DNA of 64,000 bases from JBJHDF01 sp050486405 (GTDB taxonomy: Bacteria > Pseudomonadota > Gammaproteobacteria > Pseudomonadales > Cellvibrionaceae). The stretch lies in assembly GCA_050486405.1 (NCBI GenBank), contig JBJHDF010000017.1, positions 1-64,000 of the forward strand, read 5' to 3'. The translations under genes were made by a program, and so were the position numbers. Below the pieces are notes generated by a model. That model worked only from the letters and a program-made list of their open reading frames with translations. It did not search any database and was not told the origin of the DNA. Positions 47,365 through 55,845 of this stretch are shown here, in pieces (position 1 is the stretch's first letter; each line of letters starts with the position of its first letter).

Positions 47365-47367
47365 TTG

Positions 47368-48582
47368 TTATAGCCTAAAAAGAGTGTCAGGGTCCAGCAA
47401 GCAAGTCGGCGGCAAGCTTCCCGCTTTGGGCTGGGGCACTGCGCCCGGGGTAGCCGGCGCGCTCGGTGGCTGCTTGCTCTCAGCCGAGGCCTTTCCGGGA
47501 GTAAGCTGGTCACGCAGATTCTCGTAGAAAGGTTCTTCCCCGCGATTATCGGTTGACCGGGCGTTGCGGCGCAAGCATGCCGCAATGAAAGACAATCTGG
47601 CATCGTAGCGTGCGCGAGTCTCGCTCCCCTCCGTGAACAGCTCATCGAACATGCCGAGCTGGTTCTGAAACGCTGGATGGAGGAAGATCTCACCTTCGGT
47701 GAAGCCCTGCTGCTTGAACGCCGGACCACCACAGTAGGCCGCAATCTTGCGCTGCATCAGCATCTCGGCATGGCGCATGGCGCCCTCTTCATCCAGGGCG
47801 CCGTCTTTAAGAAGATCGTTGCGAAAGCGCTCGACGATCCTCAGTGTCAGATCGCTGTGCTTCAAGAAGAGGAGTTTGCTACTGACTGGTCTGAGGTAAC
47901 TGTGATTGTAGTTGTTTGTGCGCACGTAACCGAGCTTCGCAAAGGCCTTGGTTGTGCCCCAGGTCGCATCGTGAATACCGACGGTGTAGTCGTAGAAGCC
48001 GGCAAGAAACAGCTCGTCCGCCCACCGGTAGCGTTCGAGCAGCAGTTCGCGGCGGGTAAGGGCCTGGGTTGTCGGCATCGGCCAGGCCGCGTACTGCCGG
48101 GTCCGCACAGCCGCCGTAGCGCCGGAAATGTTACGTACCACCGCAAGCCGGGCCCTCATCAGGCCAGGCTCGGGCAGTCCAAGGTTGATGGAGGCGCCCA
48201 TGGCGGTTCCGCACTCGGGATGCTCTCGCAGATACTGCACCCCCTGCTCGAAGACCTCCATCATGGGGAAGTCGTCGTCGCCCCCCATGATAAAGAACTC
48301 ATCACGCTCGCCTTCCAGCACAGCGAGGGTGCGGTCGAACAAGCTCATGTCTTCGGGGTAGGCCTGATAATCCACTTCAAGCTCATTTTGTACAGTAGCG
48401 ACTGCTACCCGATTTTCCGGCTTGAAACTCTCGCTGCTGCCGTCGGCGACGATGAGGCCGGTGCCGGGATAAAAGCAGCGGAGGTATTCCAGTATGCCAC
48501 GCAGCGCCGTAGGGCGGTTGCGCGTTGGGATCAGAAGTCTGGGTATGGCTGTGGTCATGGTTGAACGTGGTTCAGTCTTCAT
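47368..48582 (-). CDS. TIGR00180-type glycosyltransferase, copy 2
   Basis: A 404-residue paralogue of copy 1, with PRLLIPTRNRPTALRGIL, LIVADGSSES, GGDDDFPMMEVF, NNYNHSYLRP and the late RRNARSTDNRGEEPFYENLRDQL block that copy 1 also keeps. The two arose by tandem duplication and have since diverged, so they probably add different sugars or the same sugar to different positions. It is the more upstream gene of the pair and starts 39 bases after the sulfotransferase stop. Confidence 0.8.
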   Translation of the reverse strand: MKTEPRSTMTTAIPRLLIPTRNRPTALRGILEYLRCFYPGTGLIVADGSSESFKPENRVAVATVQNELEVDYQAYPEDMSLFDRTLAVLEGERDEFFIMGGDDDFPMMEVFEQGVQYLREHPECGTAMGASINLGLPEPGLMRARLAVVRNISGATAAVRTRQYAAWPMPTTQALTRRELLLERYRWADELFLAGFYDYTVGIHDATWGTTKAFAKLGYVRTNNYNHSYLRPVSSKLLFLKHSDLTLRIVERFRNDLLKDGALDEEGAMRHAEMLMQRKIAAYCGGPAFKQQGFTEGEIFLHPAFQNQLGMFDELFTEGSETRARYDARLSFIAACLRRNARSTDNRGEEPFYENLRDQLTPGKASAESKQPPSAPATPGAVPQPKAGSLPPTCLLDPDTLFRL

Positions 48583-48621
48583 TCAGCGGTCTCAATCAGC
48601 ATGAAGGTGTGCGCTCGGTAG

Positions 48622-49416
48622 CTACAAACCGAGCGGCGAGAAATCGTGGTCATCGTAGTAGGCGGCAAGCTGCCTGATGCGCTCTTTCACGGCCATCGGC
48701 AACTGCTCGCCACGGCCGACTATGCCCACATTGCGCGGTGTGCGCGTCTGCGCCTCACTGACTGCGATGTCCAGGGATTCACTGTCGTGCGGCAGGCCTA
48801 CATGGTCGGCTATGTCTCCGAGCGTTGCCTTCGGATCCTGGACCAGTTCCTCGTAAGTGACGCGTTTTACGTGCTCTGCGTTGGACCAACTGATATAGAA
48901 GTTGAGGTACCAGGGAATGATCATGTCGGCGATGAATGCGTAGATCCGGTCCGTGGGCCATCCCCTCATTTCCGTGGAAAAGTATGCCATGGGGATTGCC
49001 ACCGGCCTGTTGCACAGGTGGTCCTTCATACTGACGACGACATCGAACAGGTTGCGGACAAGAACGATTGGCACTATGCCGTGTTCACGCAATATGGTGG
49101 CCGTCGGCTTGGTGTATCGCAAGTGCATCTGCGCGACAAAACCACGCGGCTTCGGAATGTGACGCACCGTACCCTGGTGCTGCATCTGTCGCAGAAGCTC
49201 CGTCTTGTAGATCTCTTTCTTCAGGTGTTCCAGGCAGATTTCCTGCTCACGCCGATGATAGCCGGGAACCAGGTAGGCATGGCGCATGCCTCTTATCTGC
49301 GCCAGGAGTTCGGTAAGGAACGTGGAGCCGCTCTTGGGCATGCAGGCTACGATGACGCGGTGCTCGCGGCGCGTTTTTTTTGAGCGGCGGGCCGGGCTCT
49401 GCAGCGGAGTGCTCAT
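48622..49416 (-). CDS. Sulfotransferase domain protein
   Basis: A 264-residue sulfotransferase. The PAPS-binding loop is VIVACMPKSGSTFLTELL, and the 3'-phosphate site is VPIVLVRNLFDVVVSMKDHL. The basic N-terminus has no signal or membrane helix, so it is cytoplasmic. Its ATG overlaps the stop of the CmcI-type gene by four bases. It would sulfate a glycan precursor made by the same operon; substrate unknown. Confidence 0.82.
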   Translation of the reverse strand: MSTPLQSPARRSKKTRREHRVIVACMPKSGSTFLTELLAQIRGMRHAYLVPGYHRREQEICLEHLKKEIYKTELLRQMQHQGTVRHIPKPRGFVAQMHLRYTKPTATILREHGIVPIVLVRNLFDVVVSMKDHLCNRPVAIPMAYFSTEMRGWPTDRIYAFIADMIIPWYLNFYISWSNAEHVKRVTYEELVQDPKATLGDIADHVGLPHDSESLDIAVSEAQTRTPRNVGIVGRGEQLPMAVKERIRQLAAYYDDHDFSPLGL

Positions 49417-50246
49417 AGCGGAACGCGCCTCAGATAGCCGCCCGGCGCAAGTGAGAGCAGGAGCTTGTCTTCAAGGGCGTGGTCGATTTCGAACCGTAAC
49501 GGCCGGCCATCAACGCCGAGTTGCTCCCGGTCCGTGAGCTGCGTCAGATACGCCGACACCGCTGTCGCCGGATTGTCGCCGCGGCTCCAGGGCCGGTCGG
49601 GAAAGAGGTCGTCGGATAGATCCTCGACGATGGTGTCGAAGACGATGCAGTAACTGCCGGGCGAGACCAGTGGCGCGTAAAGCTCCAACTCGGCCAGCAC
49701 ATGGTCGTGCGTGTGGTTGGCGTCCAGGCATAACAATACGCAGGAGTGTGCCGCCGCGATTTCACCGACTCTCGCTGCGACCTCCGGTGCGAGCGAGGAG
49801 CCCTCGATCAACTCGACGCGACTGCGCAGTGGGTGGGCGTCCAGGGCGGCACGGTTGTGTGAGCGAATGTCAATGTCGACGCCGACGACCTTGCGCTTTG
49901 GAGCCCGCGGGTCCAGCGTCTGTCCGGTCTCGGTTGCCTTGCAGAGTTCAAGCAGGGCCAGCAAGGAGGCGCTCAGCATCAGCGAACCACCGTGCGCGAC
50001 ACCCGTTTCGATGATCAGGTCCGGTTTCACCGCCCAGACAATCTCCTGCAGCGCCACCATGTCGCCCGGCAGCTGGATGATGGGGCGGCCCATCCACGTG
50101 AAGTTGTACATGTAGCGCTCGCGGAAGGCGTGCTCCATCCAGCGGGTCGACAGCGTCTGCCAGTCATGTGCGGCCGGATAACCGGAGATCCTGGCCTTCT
50201 TCTCGCGCTCGAAGGCGGCGACAGGGTCGCGTGAGGCGTCGGTCAT
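49413..50246 (-). CDS. CmcI-family (cephalosporin hydroxylase-like) methyltransferase
   Basis: A 277-residue member of the CmcI family, with a SAM-binding Rossmann region PDLIIETGVAHGGSLML, KVVGVDIDIR, and the metal site segment VLLCLDANHTHDHVLAEL. Despite the name, many relatives in sugar clusters act as O-methyltransferases. It overlaps both neighbours by four bases within the CDP-sugar operon, so it probably methylates that sugar. Exact position unknown. Confidence 0.8.
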   Translation of the reverse strand: MTDASRDPVAAFEREKKARISGYPAAHDWQTLSTRWMEHAFRERYMYNFTWMGRPIIQLPGDMVALQEIVWAVKPDLIIETGVAHGGSLMLSASLLALLELCKATETGQTLDPRAPKRKVVGVDIDIRSHNRAALDAHPLRSRVELIEGSSLAPEVAARVGEIAAAHSCVLLCLDANHTHDHVLAELELYAPLVSPGSYCIVFDTIVEDLSDDLFPDRPWSRGDNPATAVSAYLTQLTDREQLGVDGRPLRFEIDHALEDKLLLSLAPGGYLRRVPL

Positions 50247-51064
50247 GGGTGCTGTACTCCAGAACAGGTCTCAATCAGGCCCGGCAGGTCGTCGAGGATC
50301 GAGCCCTCGCTGAGTCCGAACTCATGCCGTACACGACTGACGTCGGCGGCAGGAAAGGCACGTATCGGAGCCTCGGGCGCAAAGGTTATGCGCGCACCGG
50401 TAAGTTGCCGGATTGCCTCGGCCAGTTCGGCATGGCGCGTCGCGCGGCCGCTTGCCACGTTGTAAAGGCGCTGGCGTCCGCCAACAGCGATTGCCGCCAG
50501 CAGCCGTGCTGCCTCCGGCGCAGCGATGTAGTCCTTCGCGGACTCGGGCGCCTCGCCAAAGGTGACTGTCCCGCGCTGATTCAGTTCGTCAAGCAGGGCG
50601 CTCAGAAAACCGTGCCGGGCTTGGCCGGGGCCGTACACGTTGGCGAGGCGGGCGACGCGCACGCAGGGCGTGTCCAGGGCAAGACAGATGGCCTCGCCCA
50701 GCAGCTTGCTGAGGTTGTAGAGCCCATCCAGGGACGGCGCGGCGCTCAGTGGCACCTCTTCTGTCGCTGGCGTTGCCGGATCCAGCCCTGCATAGACACG
50801 CGTGCTGGAGAGGTAGAGCCAGGAGTCGTAACGAAGCTGCTTCAGCAGGCGGGCGAGCAGGCAGACATGCGCCTCTACCGCCGCCAGGGGACGGCTGCGG
50901 AAGTCACCCGTCAGGCCGATGGCATAAATAACGTGCCCGGCGTCGCCTGTCGAGTGTGCGACCTCATTACGCCGTGGGACCGTCACCACATGCCCCCCGG
51001 CCCGGAGGTGGGCACATAGGTGGCCACCCACAAAACCCTCGCCGCCAAAGATCGTGAACCTCAT
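50243..51064 (-). CDS. NAD-dependent epimerase/dehydratase (SDR), probable 4-keto-sugar reductase
   Basis: A 273-residue extended short-chain dehydrogenase. The nucleotide-binding motif is GGEGFVGGHL (residues about 7-16), with the catalytic YNLSK (Tyr-x-x-x-Lys) and serine in YLSSTRVY. Its position after a 4,6-dehydratase, epimerase and C-methyltransferase suggests it reduces the 4-keto group to finish the CDP-6-deoxysugar. It overlaps both neighbours by four bases. An epimerase role remains possible. Confidence 0.78.
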   Translation of the reverse strand: MRFTIFGGEGFVGGHLCAHLRAGGHVVTVPRRNEVAHSTGDAGHVIYAIGLTGDFRSRPLAAVEAHVCLLARLLKQLRYDSWLYLSSTRVYAGLDPATPATEEVPLSAAPSLDGLYNLSKLLGEAICLALDTPCVRVARLANVYGPGQARHGFLSALLDELNQRGTVTFGEAPESAKDYIAAPEAARLLAAIAVGGRQRLYNVASGRATRHAELAEAIRQLTGARITFAPEAPIRAFPAADVSRVRHEFGLSEGSILDDLPGLIETCSGVQHP

Positions 51065-52314
51065 ACGGTGCGTCTCCGCGCTGGGACCGCGACTTCTTCG
51101 AGGCGTGGAACCGCGCGGACCAATCGCCCACCCCAGGCGCCGATGTAGTCGAGCTGAGCCGCGATCTCATCGGTCAGGTTCCACGGCAGGATGACCACCC
51201 AGTCCGGTTTCTCGGTACGCAGCCGCTCCTCGGAGACGACCGGAATATGGCTGCCGGGCAGGTATTTGCCTTGTTTGGCGGGGTTGGCATCGACCACATA
51301 GGGCAGCAGGTCCGCTTGCACGTTTGCAAAATTCAGCAGGGTCACGCCTTTGGCGGCAGCGCCGTAAGCGGCGACTTTCCAGCCGTTGCGGCGGGCGCTC
51401 AGCAGCCAGGTCAGGAACCCGTCCTTCACCTCTTCGGCGCAGGCCTGCATGCGTTGATAGAAGTCAGGTGTCGTCATCCCTGCCGTCTGTTCGCGCCGCA
51501 GCAATTCAGCGACGCCGGCGCTGGTTGCCCGGAGGTTGCCGTCGGCCCGGGTGGCGAAGACGCGCAGACTGCCACCATGGGTCGCCAGTTCCTCAACGTC
51601 GAAGATGCGAAGCCCGCCGGCCTCAAGGATGTGATGGACCGCCGTGAGCGAGAGATACGAAAAGTGCTCATGATAGACCGTGTCGAACTGGTTTTTCCGT
51701 ACCAGTTGAAGCAGGTGGGGAAACTCGAAGGTGGCAACGCCCCCCGGCTCCAGCAGTTCCGCGACGCCGGCGACGAAGTCGTTGGGCTCGGGAACATGGG
51801 CGAGCACGTTGTTGGCCGTGATCAGATCGGCGCGTCGGCCCGATGCAGCCAGCTCGCGTGCCAGATCCAGGCTAAAAAAGCGCTCAATGATCTCAAGGCC
51901 GCGGCGGCGAGCAGCGAGCGCCGTGGCGGCGGTCGGCTCGATGCCGTAACACGGAATGCCGCGCGCCTGCACGTACTGCAGCAGGTAGCCATCGTTGGCC
52001 GCGATTTCCACGACGCGGCAGGTCTCGTTCAGGCCGAAGCGAGCCACCATGGTTTCGACGTAGCGTTCGCTGTGGCGCAACCAGGAAGTCGAGCAGGAGC
52101 TGAAGTAGGGGTAATCGGCAGTGAAGAGGTCCTCCGCGCCGGCATGGTCTTCCGTCTGTACCAGCCAGCACGCCTGGCAGACCAGGACACGCAGGGGGTG
52201 ACAGGCCTCGGTTTGATTCAACGCCGGCTCCGAAAGCAGGGCATTGGCAAACGGCATCGCACCGAGGTCGAGGAGGGGCAGTTTCAACGCCGCGTGGCAG
52301 TGGCGGCATTTCAT
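51061..52314 (-). CDS. SAM-dependent sugar C-methyltransferase (NovU/TylC3-like)
   Basis: A 417-residue three-domain enzyme. The N-terminal zinc domain has C3-x2-C6 and a second CQACW pair, the central SAM domain includes VVEIAANDGYLLQY and GIEPTAATA, and the C-terminal domain includes KVAAYGAAAKGVTLLN. This architecture belongs to enzymes that add a methyl carbon to C-3 of 4-keto-6-deoxysugars. Here the likely substrate is CDP-4-keto-6-deoxyglucose from rfbG. It overlaps its neighbours by four bases on each side. Confidence 0.83.
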   Translation of the reverse strand: MKCRHCHAALKLPLLDLGAMPFANALLSEPALNQTEACHPLRVLVCQACWLVQTEDHAGAEDLFTADYPYFSSCSTSWLRHSERYVETMVARFGLNETCRVVEIAANDGYLLQYVQARGIPCYGIEPTAATALAARRRGLEIIERFFSLDLARELAASGRRADLITANNVLAHVPEPNDFVAGVAELLEPGGVATFEFPHLLQLVRKNQFDTVYHEHFSYLSLTAVHHILEAGGLRIFDVEELATHGGSLRVFATRADGNLRATSAGVAELLRREQTAGMTTPDFYQRMQACAEEVKDGFLTWLLSARRNGWKVAAYGAAAKGVTLLNFANVQADLLPYVVDANPAKQGKYLPGSHIPVVSEERLRTEKPDWVVILPWNLTDEIAAQLDYIGAWGGRLVRAVPRLEEVAVPARRRTV

Positions 52315-52877
52315 TTCAGCAGGACTCCTGAAAACCCCGGGTCGAGTGGCGGGGCGAGGGCATCACGTGGAGACAGCATGGCAATCGGCTCTGGCCAGGC
52401 GATTTGCAGCCGCGCGTCGCAGGGGTCGATGGCGATCTCGGCGGCTGGTGCATAGGGCGCCGTGTGAAGATACAACAGCTCGCAATCATCAACCAGCGTC
52501 TGGAATCCATGAGCGCAACCCTCGGGAATCAGCAGCATCCTGGCGTCGTCGGCGCTCAGTCGTTCGCCGTGCCAGTGCAGAAAGCTCGGTGAGCCGGCGC
52601 GCAGGTCGACCGCGATGTCGAAGATGGCGCCACGCAGACAGATAATGATCTTGGTTTCGGCGTGAGGCGGTTGTTGGAAGTGAAGTCCGCGGATCGTGCC
52701 GCGCTTGAGCGTATGCGTCCGATTGATCTGCTGGACCCTGCGTCCGCCAAGCAGCGGCTCCAGTTCTTCCTGGCAGTAGAGCCGCTCCAGCCAGCCTCGC
52801 GCGTCACTGAGCGGCCAGCGCTCGATCACGGTGACACCTGCGAGCCCGGTGGCCGTGCAACGAAACCGGCTGCTCAT
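52311..52877 (-). CDS. RmlC-like sugar 3,5-epimerase
   Basis: A 188-residue cupin of the dTDP-4-dehydrorhamnose 3,5-epimerase family, with GTIRGLHFQQPPHAETK (catalytic histidine region), IFDIAVDLR and GCAHGFQTL, and tyrosine in LLYLHT. It is a second RmlC-type gene; the true rhamnose enzyme is at 62065. In this operon it would epimerise CDP-4-keto-6-deoxyglucose at C-3 and/or C-5. Overlaps rfbG and the C-methyltransferase gene by four bases each. Confidence 0.82.
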   Translation of the reverse strand: MSSRFRCTATGLAGVTVIERWPLSDARGWLERLYCQEELEPLLGGRRVQQINRTHTLKRGTIRGLHFQQPPHAETKIIICLRGAIFDIAVDLRAGSPSFLHWHGERLSADDARMLLIPEGCAHGFQTLVDDCELLYLHTAPYAPAAEIAIDPCDARLQIAWPEPIAMLSPRDALAPPLDPGFSGVLLK

Positions 52878-53953
52878 GCACTGACCTCCTGGTAGTGCGC
52901 GATCTGCGCCAGTGTCATTGCATGCAGGTCGCCACCCTCATGCCAGGCGCGGTACCAGGCAACGGTTTCCTCCAGCGCCCGCGCAAGGGGCAAGCACGGG
53001 CGCCAGTCGAGCAGAGCACGAGCGCGGGTCGAGTCCAGTCGCAAGACCGGCGTCTCCTGGATTCCCTCCGCATCCGGCTGCACCTTGATCGTCGATGTTG
53101 CTCCCCACAATGAAGCAAGGGAGCGCGCCACCGTCAGCACCGGGGCCTCGCTGTTCGGGTCGGGGCCAAAGTTCCAGGCGGTGGCGAAGACCTCCCCGTC
53201 CGGGGCCGAGAGCCGTTCGGCCAAGGTCAGGTAGCCCGACAGCGGCTCCAGAACGTGCTGCCAGGGGCGAATGGCGTCCGGGTGACGCAAGCACACCGGC
53301 GCGCCAGTGCAAAAGGCGCGCACACAGTCCGGCACCAGACGATTGCCGGCCCAATCGCCCCCGCCAATGACATTGCCGGCACGCGCGGTGGCGATACGCG
53401 CTGCCCCGGGTCGCCCCGCGTGGTAGCTGGACCGATAGGCGGCGCTAACCAGCTCGGCACCCGCTTTGCTGGCTTCGTAAGGGCCGCTACCGCCCAGAGG
53501 ATCGCTCTCCCGACAGGGGTACGGCCAGGCGCTACCGGCGTAGCACTTGTCACTGGTGGCCACTACCACGGCACGCAGTCCCGCCAGATCACGTAGCGCG
53601 TCGAGCAGATGCGCCGTACCCATGATATTGACCGAAAACGTCTCCAGTGGCTGCGCATGGCTCTCACGCACCAGCGGCTGCGCGGCCAGGTGGAAGACGA
53701 CTTCGGGCCGTGCACGGACCAGCGCAGCGTGCAGGGCCTTGCTGTCCCGTACGTCCGCACGCGTATCCCCGGCCAGGGCGTCGGATACGCGTGCGACGTC
53801 GAACAGTGCTGGTGTGGTTGGCGGATCCAGGGCGTAGCCATGGACTTCGGCACCGAGCTGGTTCAGCCAGAGTGTCAGCCAGCCGCCCTTGAAGCCGGTG
53901 TGGCCGGTGATGAAAACCCTGCGCCCCCTCCAGAATTCGGTTCCCACTGTCAT
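52874..53953 (-). CDS. rfbG: CDP-glucose 4,6-dehydratase
   Basis: A 359-residue extended SDR. It has FITGHTGFKGGWLTLWL at the cofactor site, the serine/threonine of VVVATSDKCYAG, and YEASKAGAELV as the Tyr-x-x-x-Lys motif. These details identify RfbG rather than RmlB. It converts CDP-glucose to CDP-4-keto-6-deoxyglucose. The ATG at 53953 lies four bases after the rfbF stop. In 3,6-dideoxysugar pathways rfbH follows, but it is absent here. Confidence 0.93.
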   Translation of the reverse strand: MTVGTEFWRGRRVFITGHTGFKGGWLTLWLNQLGAEVHGYALDPPTTPALFDVARVSDALAGDTRADVRDSKALHAALVRARPEVVFHLAAQPLVRESHAQPLETFSVNIMGTAHLLDALRDLAGLRAVVVATSDKCYAGSAWPYPCRESDPLGGSGPYEASKAGAELVSAAYRSSYHAGRPGAARIATARAGNVIGGGDWAGNRLVPDCVRAFCTGAPVCLRHPDAIRPWQHVLEPLSGYLTLAERLSAPDGEVFATAWNFGPDPNSEAPVLTVARSLASLWGATSTIKVQPDAEGIQETPVLRLDSTRARALLDWRPCLPLARALEETVAWYRAWHEGGDLHAMTLAQIAHYQEVSA

Positions 53954-53957
53954 CCTG

Positions 53958-54731
53958 TCAGCTCCAGAGTATCCAGGGCGCTTGCCCCTCGGTGTAGAGC
54001 TGCTCCAGGTAGTTCCGGTCACGCAATGTGTCCATCGGCCGCCAGAAGCCGTCGTGATGGAAGGCCATCAATTCGCCACGCTCGGCGAGACCGGCAAGGG
54101 GTGCGCCCTCCCAGGGCGAGGCATCGCCTTCGATGGTGTCCAGCACGGAAGGTGAGAGCACAAAGAAGCCGCCATTGATCCAGCTGCCGTCGCCTCGCGG
54201 CTTCTCGGTGAAGCCCTTGACCTGAGCGTTGTCATGGACAGCCAGGGCGCCAAAGCGGCCGGGCGGTCGTACCGCGGTCACAGTGGCCAGGCGGCCGTGC
54301 CCGCGGTGAAATGCGAGCAGCTCGGTGAGGTTCACATCCGCAAGCCCGTCACCGTAGGTGAGGCAAAAGTCCTCATGGCCGAGGTAGGGTGCGACACGCT
54401 TGAGACGGCCGCCGGTCTGGGTCAACTCACCGGTATCGATCAGGGTGACGGTCCAGGGCTCGGTGCGGCGCCGGATTACTTCCACCTCACCGGTGTCCAT
54501 CCGGATCGTGACGTCAGACAGATGTAAGGCGTAGTTCGCGAAGTACTCCTTGATCATGTAGCCCTTGTAACCCAGGCAGATGATGAAGTCGCACAGCCCG
54601 AAGTGCGCATAGTACTTCATGATGTGCCAAAGGATGGGTTTGCCGCCGATCTCCACCATGGGCTTCGGCCTGTCGATCGACTGCTCGCTGATGCGCGTGC
54701 CCAGCCCGCCGGCAAAAATCACTACCTTCAC
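53958..54731 (-). CDS. rfbF: Glucose-1-phosphate cytidylyltransferase
   Basis: A 257-residue nucleotidyltransferase, the same length as Salmonella RfbF. It starts VKVVIFAGGLGTRISE at a GTG (54731) with a GGTGG ribosome-binding site; PKPMVEIGGKPILWHIM and the GYKGYMIKEYF block are typical. It makes CDP-glucose from CTP and glucose 1-phosphate. It opens the CDP-sugar operon; a repeat with promoter-like boxes lies 65 bases upstream. An ATG at 54773 would add 14 unusual residues. Confidence 0.93.
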   Translation of the reverse strand: MKVVIFAGGLGTRISEQSIDRPKPMVEIGGKPILWHIMKYYAHFGLCDFIICLGYKGYMIKEYFANYALHLSDVTIRMDTGEVEVIRRRTEPWTVTLIDTGELTQTGGRLKRVAPYLGHEDFCLTYGDGLADVNLTELLAFHRGHGRLATVTAVRPPGRFGALAVHDNAQVKGFTEKPRGDGSWINGGFFVLSPSVLDTIEGDASPWEGAPLAGLAERGELMAFHHDGFWRPMDTLRDRNYLEQLYTEGQAPWILWS

Positions 54732-54794
54732 CGGTGAACCACCGTCTTGTGCATTCCAGACTCCGAGTACCATGCCGCGGGTATAAGAAGACTA

Positions 54795-54846
54795 AACGCC
54801 CATTTTGCCCTGGTCAAGCAGCAGCGTACCGTCAACGACCGGCCAC
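54795..54846. repeat. 52-bp direct repeat, copy A (upstream of rfbF)
   Basis: It matches 55846-55897 at 47 of 52 positions in the same orientation, 1051 bases apart. On the minus strand it carries TTGACC (54817-54812), a candidate -35 for rfbF, though the -10 region here is weaker than in copy B. The surrounding gap 54732-54986 holds no intact gene. Confidence 0.85.
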
Positions 54847-54847
54847 G

Positions 54848-54873
54848 CGCAACTACAATCACAGCTATCTGCG
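54848..54873 (+). pseudogene. Fragment of a TIGR00180-type glycosyltransferase gene
   Basis: These 26 bases match at 25 of 26 positions the coding strand of the glycosyltransferase at 46640-46665, and translate to RNYNHSYLR. No more of that gene is recognisable on either side. It lies directly after repeat copy A and on the opposite strand to the intact paralogues. This is best read as a scrap left by recombination. Confidence 0.6.
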
Positions 54874-54986
54874 ATCGGTCCGGGATCGGCTCGCGAACTC
54901 ACTCAACAACGATTCCGCCCACCAGCTACGGCCGGAATTCCGGCTTTGGGATCGACGGCGACGAAACCTCTTCCGAACTGCTAGCC

Positions 54987-55829
54987 CTAGCGTGGAGCGG
55001 GGATTTCGGGGTCATACTTGTGCCTGGCTGATGCCACCATCTGCTCCGGATAACCCGGATAGAACAGTGAGATGAGCTCCCACCTTGCAGCATAAATATC
55101 TTCCACCAGCGCCGAAGGAATAACCAGGCGATCCCTGAAGTCACGGTAGCGCGACGCATACCATTTCTCGTCTGCCAGATTGCTGTTGCATTGAACAATC
55201 GGGCAATTGACCACCCGCTCAAGCAGTGGGCTGAAGTTTTGGACGAGCAGATCGAAACGGAACAGATAGAGATCACAAAACTCGAAACTGCACTGTCCGT
55301 AGTGATCGGCTTCCGAAAACCGGAAATCTTCACAAGACACCTGCACCTCCTTGCCTATCCGGAACAAGGACTCGCCGGCACCATCGATGGCATTGCAGGC
55401 ACGACAGAAGTTGTAAAACTCCTCCTGCAGTTCCTCGAACCCGAGGCGGAAGATGATGCTTGCACGCTCGTCGATCCCGGCGGAGCTCCTGACTGCACGA
55501 ATTCCATGCCACTGAAAAAATGACGACACGAATCTTTCAATCGGTTCTCTGAAAGTGGATAGTATCTTGAGCCGCCTGCCTCTCAGACGCGCATACTCCT
55601 CCAGATACCCGACGAATTCCCCTGGCTGCAAACCGATATTCTCCGGAACATGACAGTGCATACTGCGCAAGCCAGAACCGTTCAACGAAGCGACCAGGCT
55701 TTGAGTGGCGGTCTTGTGTGAGCTGAACACCAGATAATCGATCTGATACTTCGAATCGGTATCTTCCCTTTCAGCCCCTCCCCCGCGAGCTGATACCGGT
55801 CTATTCATCGTCGGGTTCCTGTCTGACAT
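54987..55829 (-). CDS. Sulfotransferase-like protein
   Basis: A 280-residue protein with a sulfotransferase-type phosphate loop IDYLVFSSHKTATQSLVASL and a later arginine/serine block LKILSTFREPIERFVSSFF that fits the 3'-phosphate site. It is the third sulfotransferase-like gene of the accessory region, but it stands alone between two direct repeats and has lower GC than the rfb operon. The start is uncertain between 55829 and 55808. The frame reaching further upstream runs into repeat copy B. Confidence 0.72.
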   Translation of the reverse strand: MSDRNPTMNRPVSARGGGAEREDTDSKYQIDYLVFSSHKTATQSLVASLNGSGLRSMHCHVPENIGLQPGEFVGYLEEYARLRGRRLKILSTFREPIERFVSSFFQWHGIRAVRSSAGIDERASIIFRLGFEELQEEFYNFCRACNAIDGAGESLFRIGKEVQVSCEDFRFSEADHYGQCSFEFCDLYLFRFDLLVQNFSPLLERVVNCPIVQCNSNLADEKWYASRYRDFRDRLVIPSALVEDIYAARWELISLFYPGYPEQMVASARHKYDPEIPAPR

Positions 55830-55845
55830 CCGCCCGCTAGGGTAT

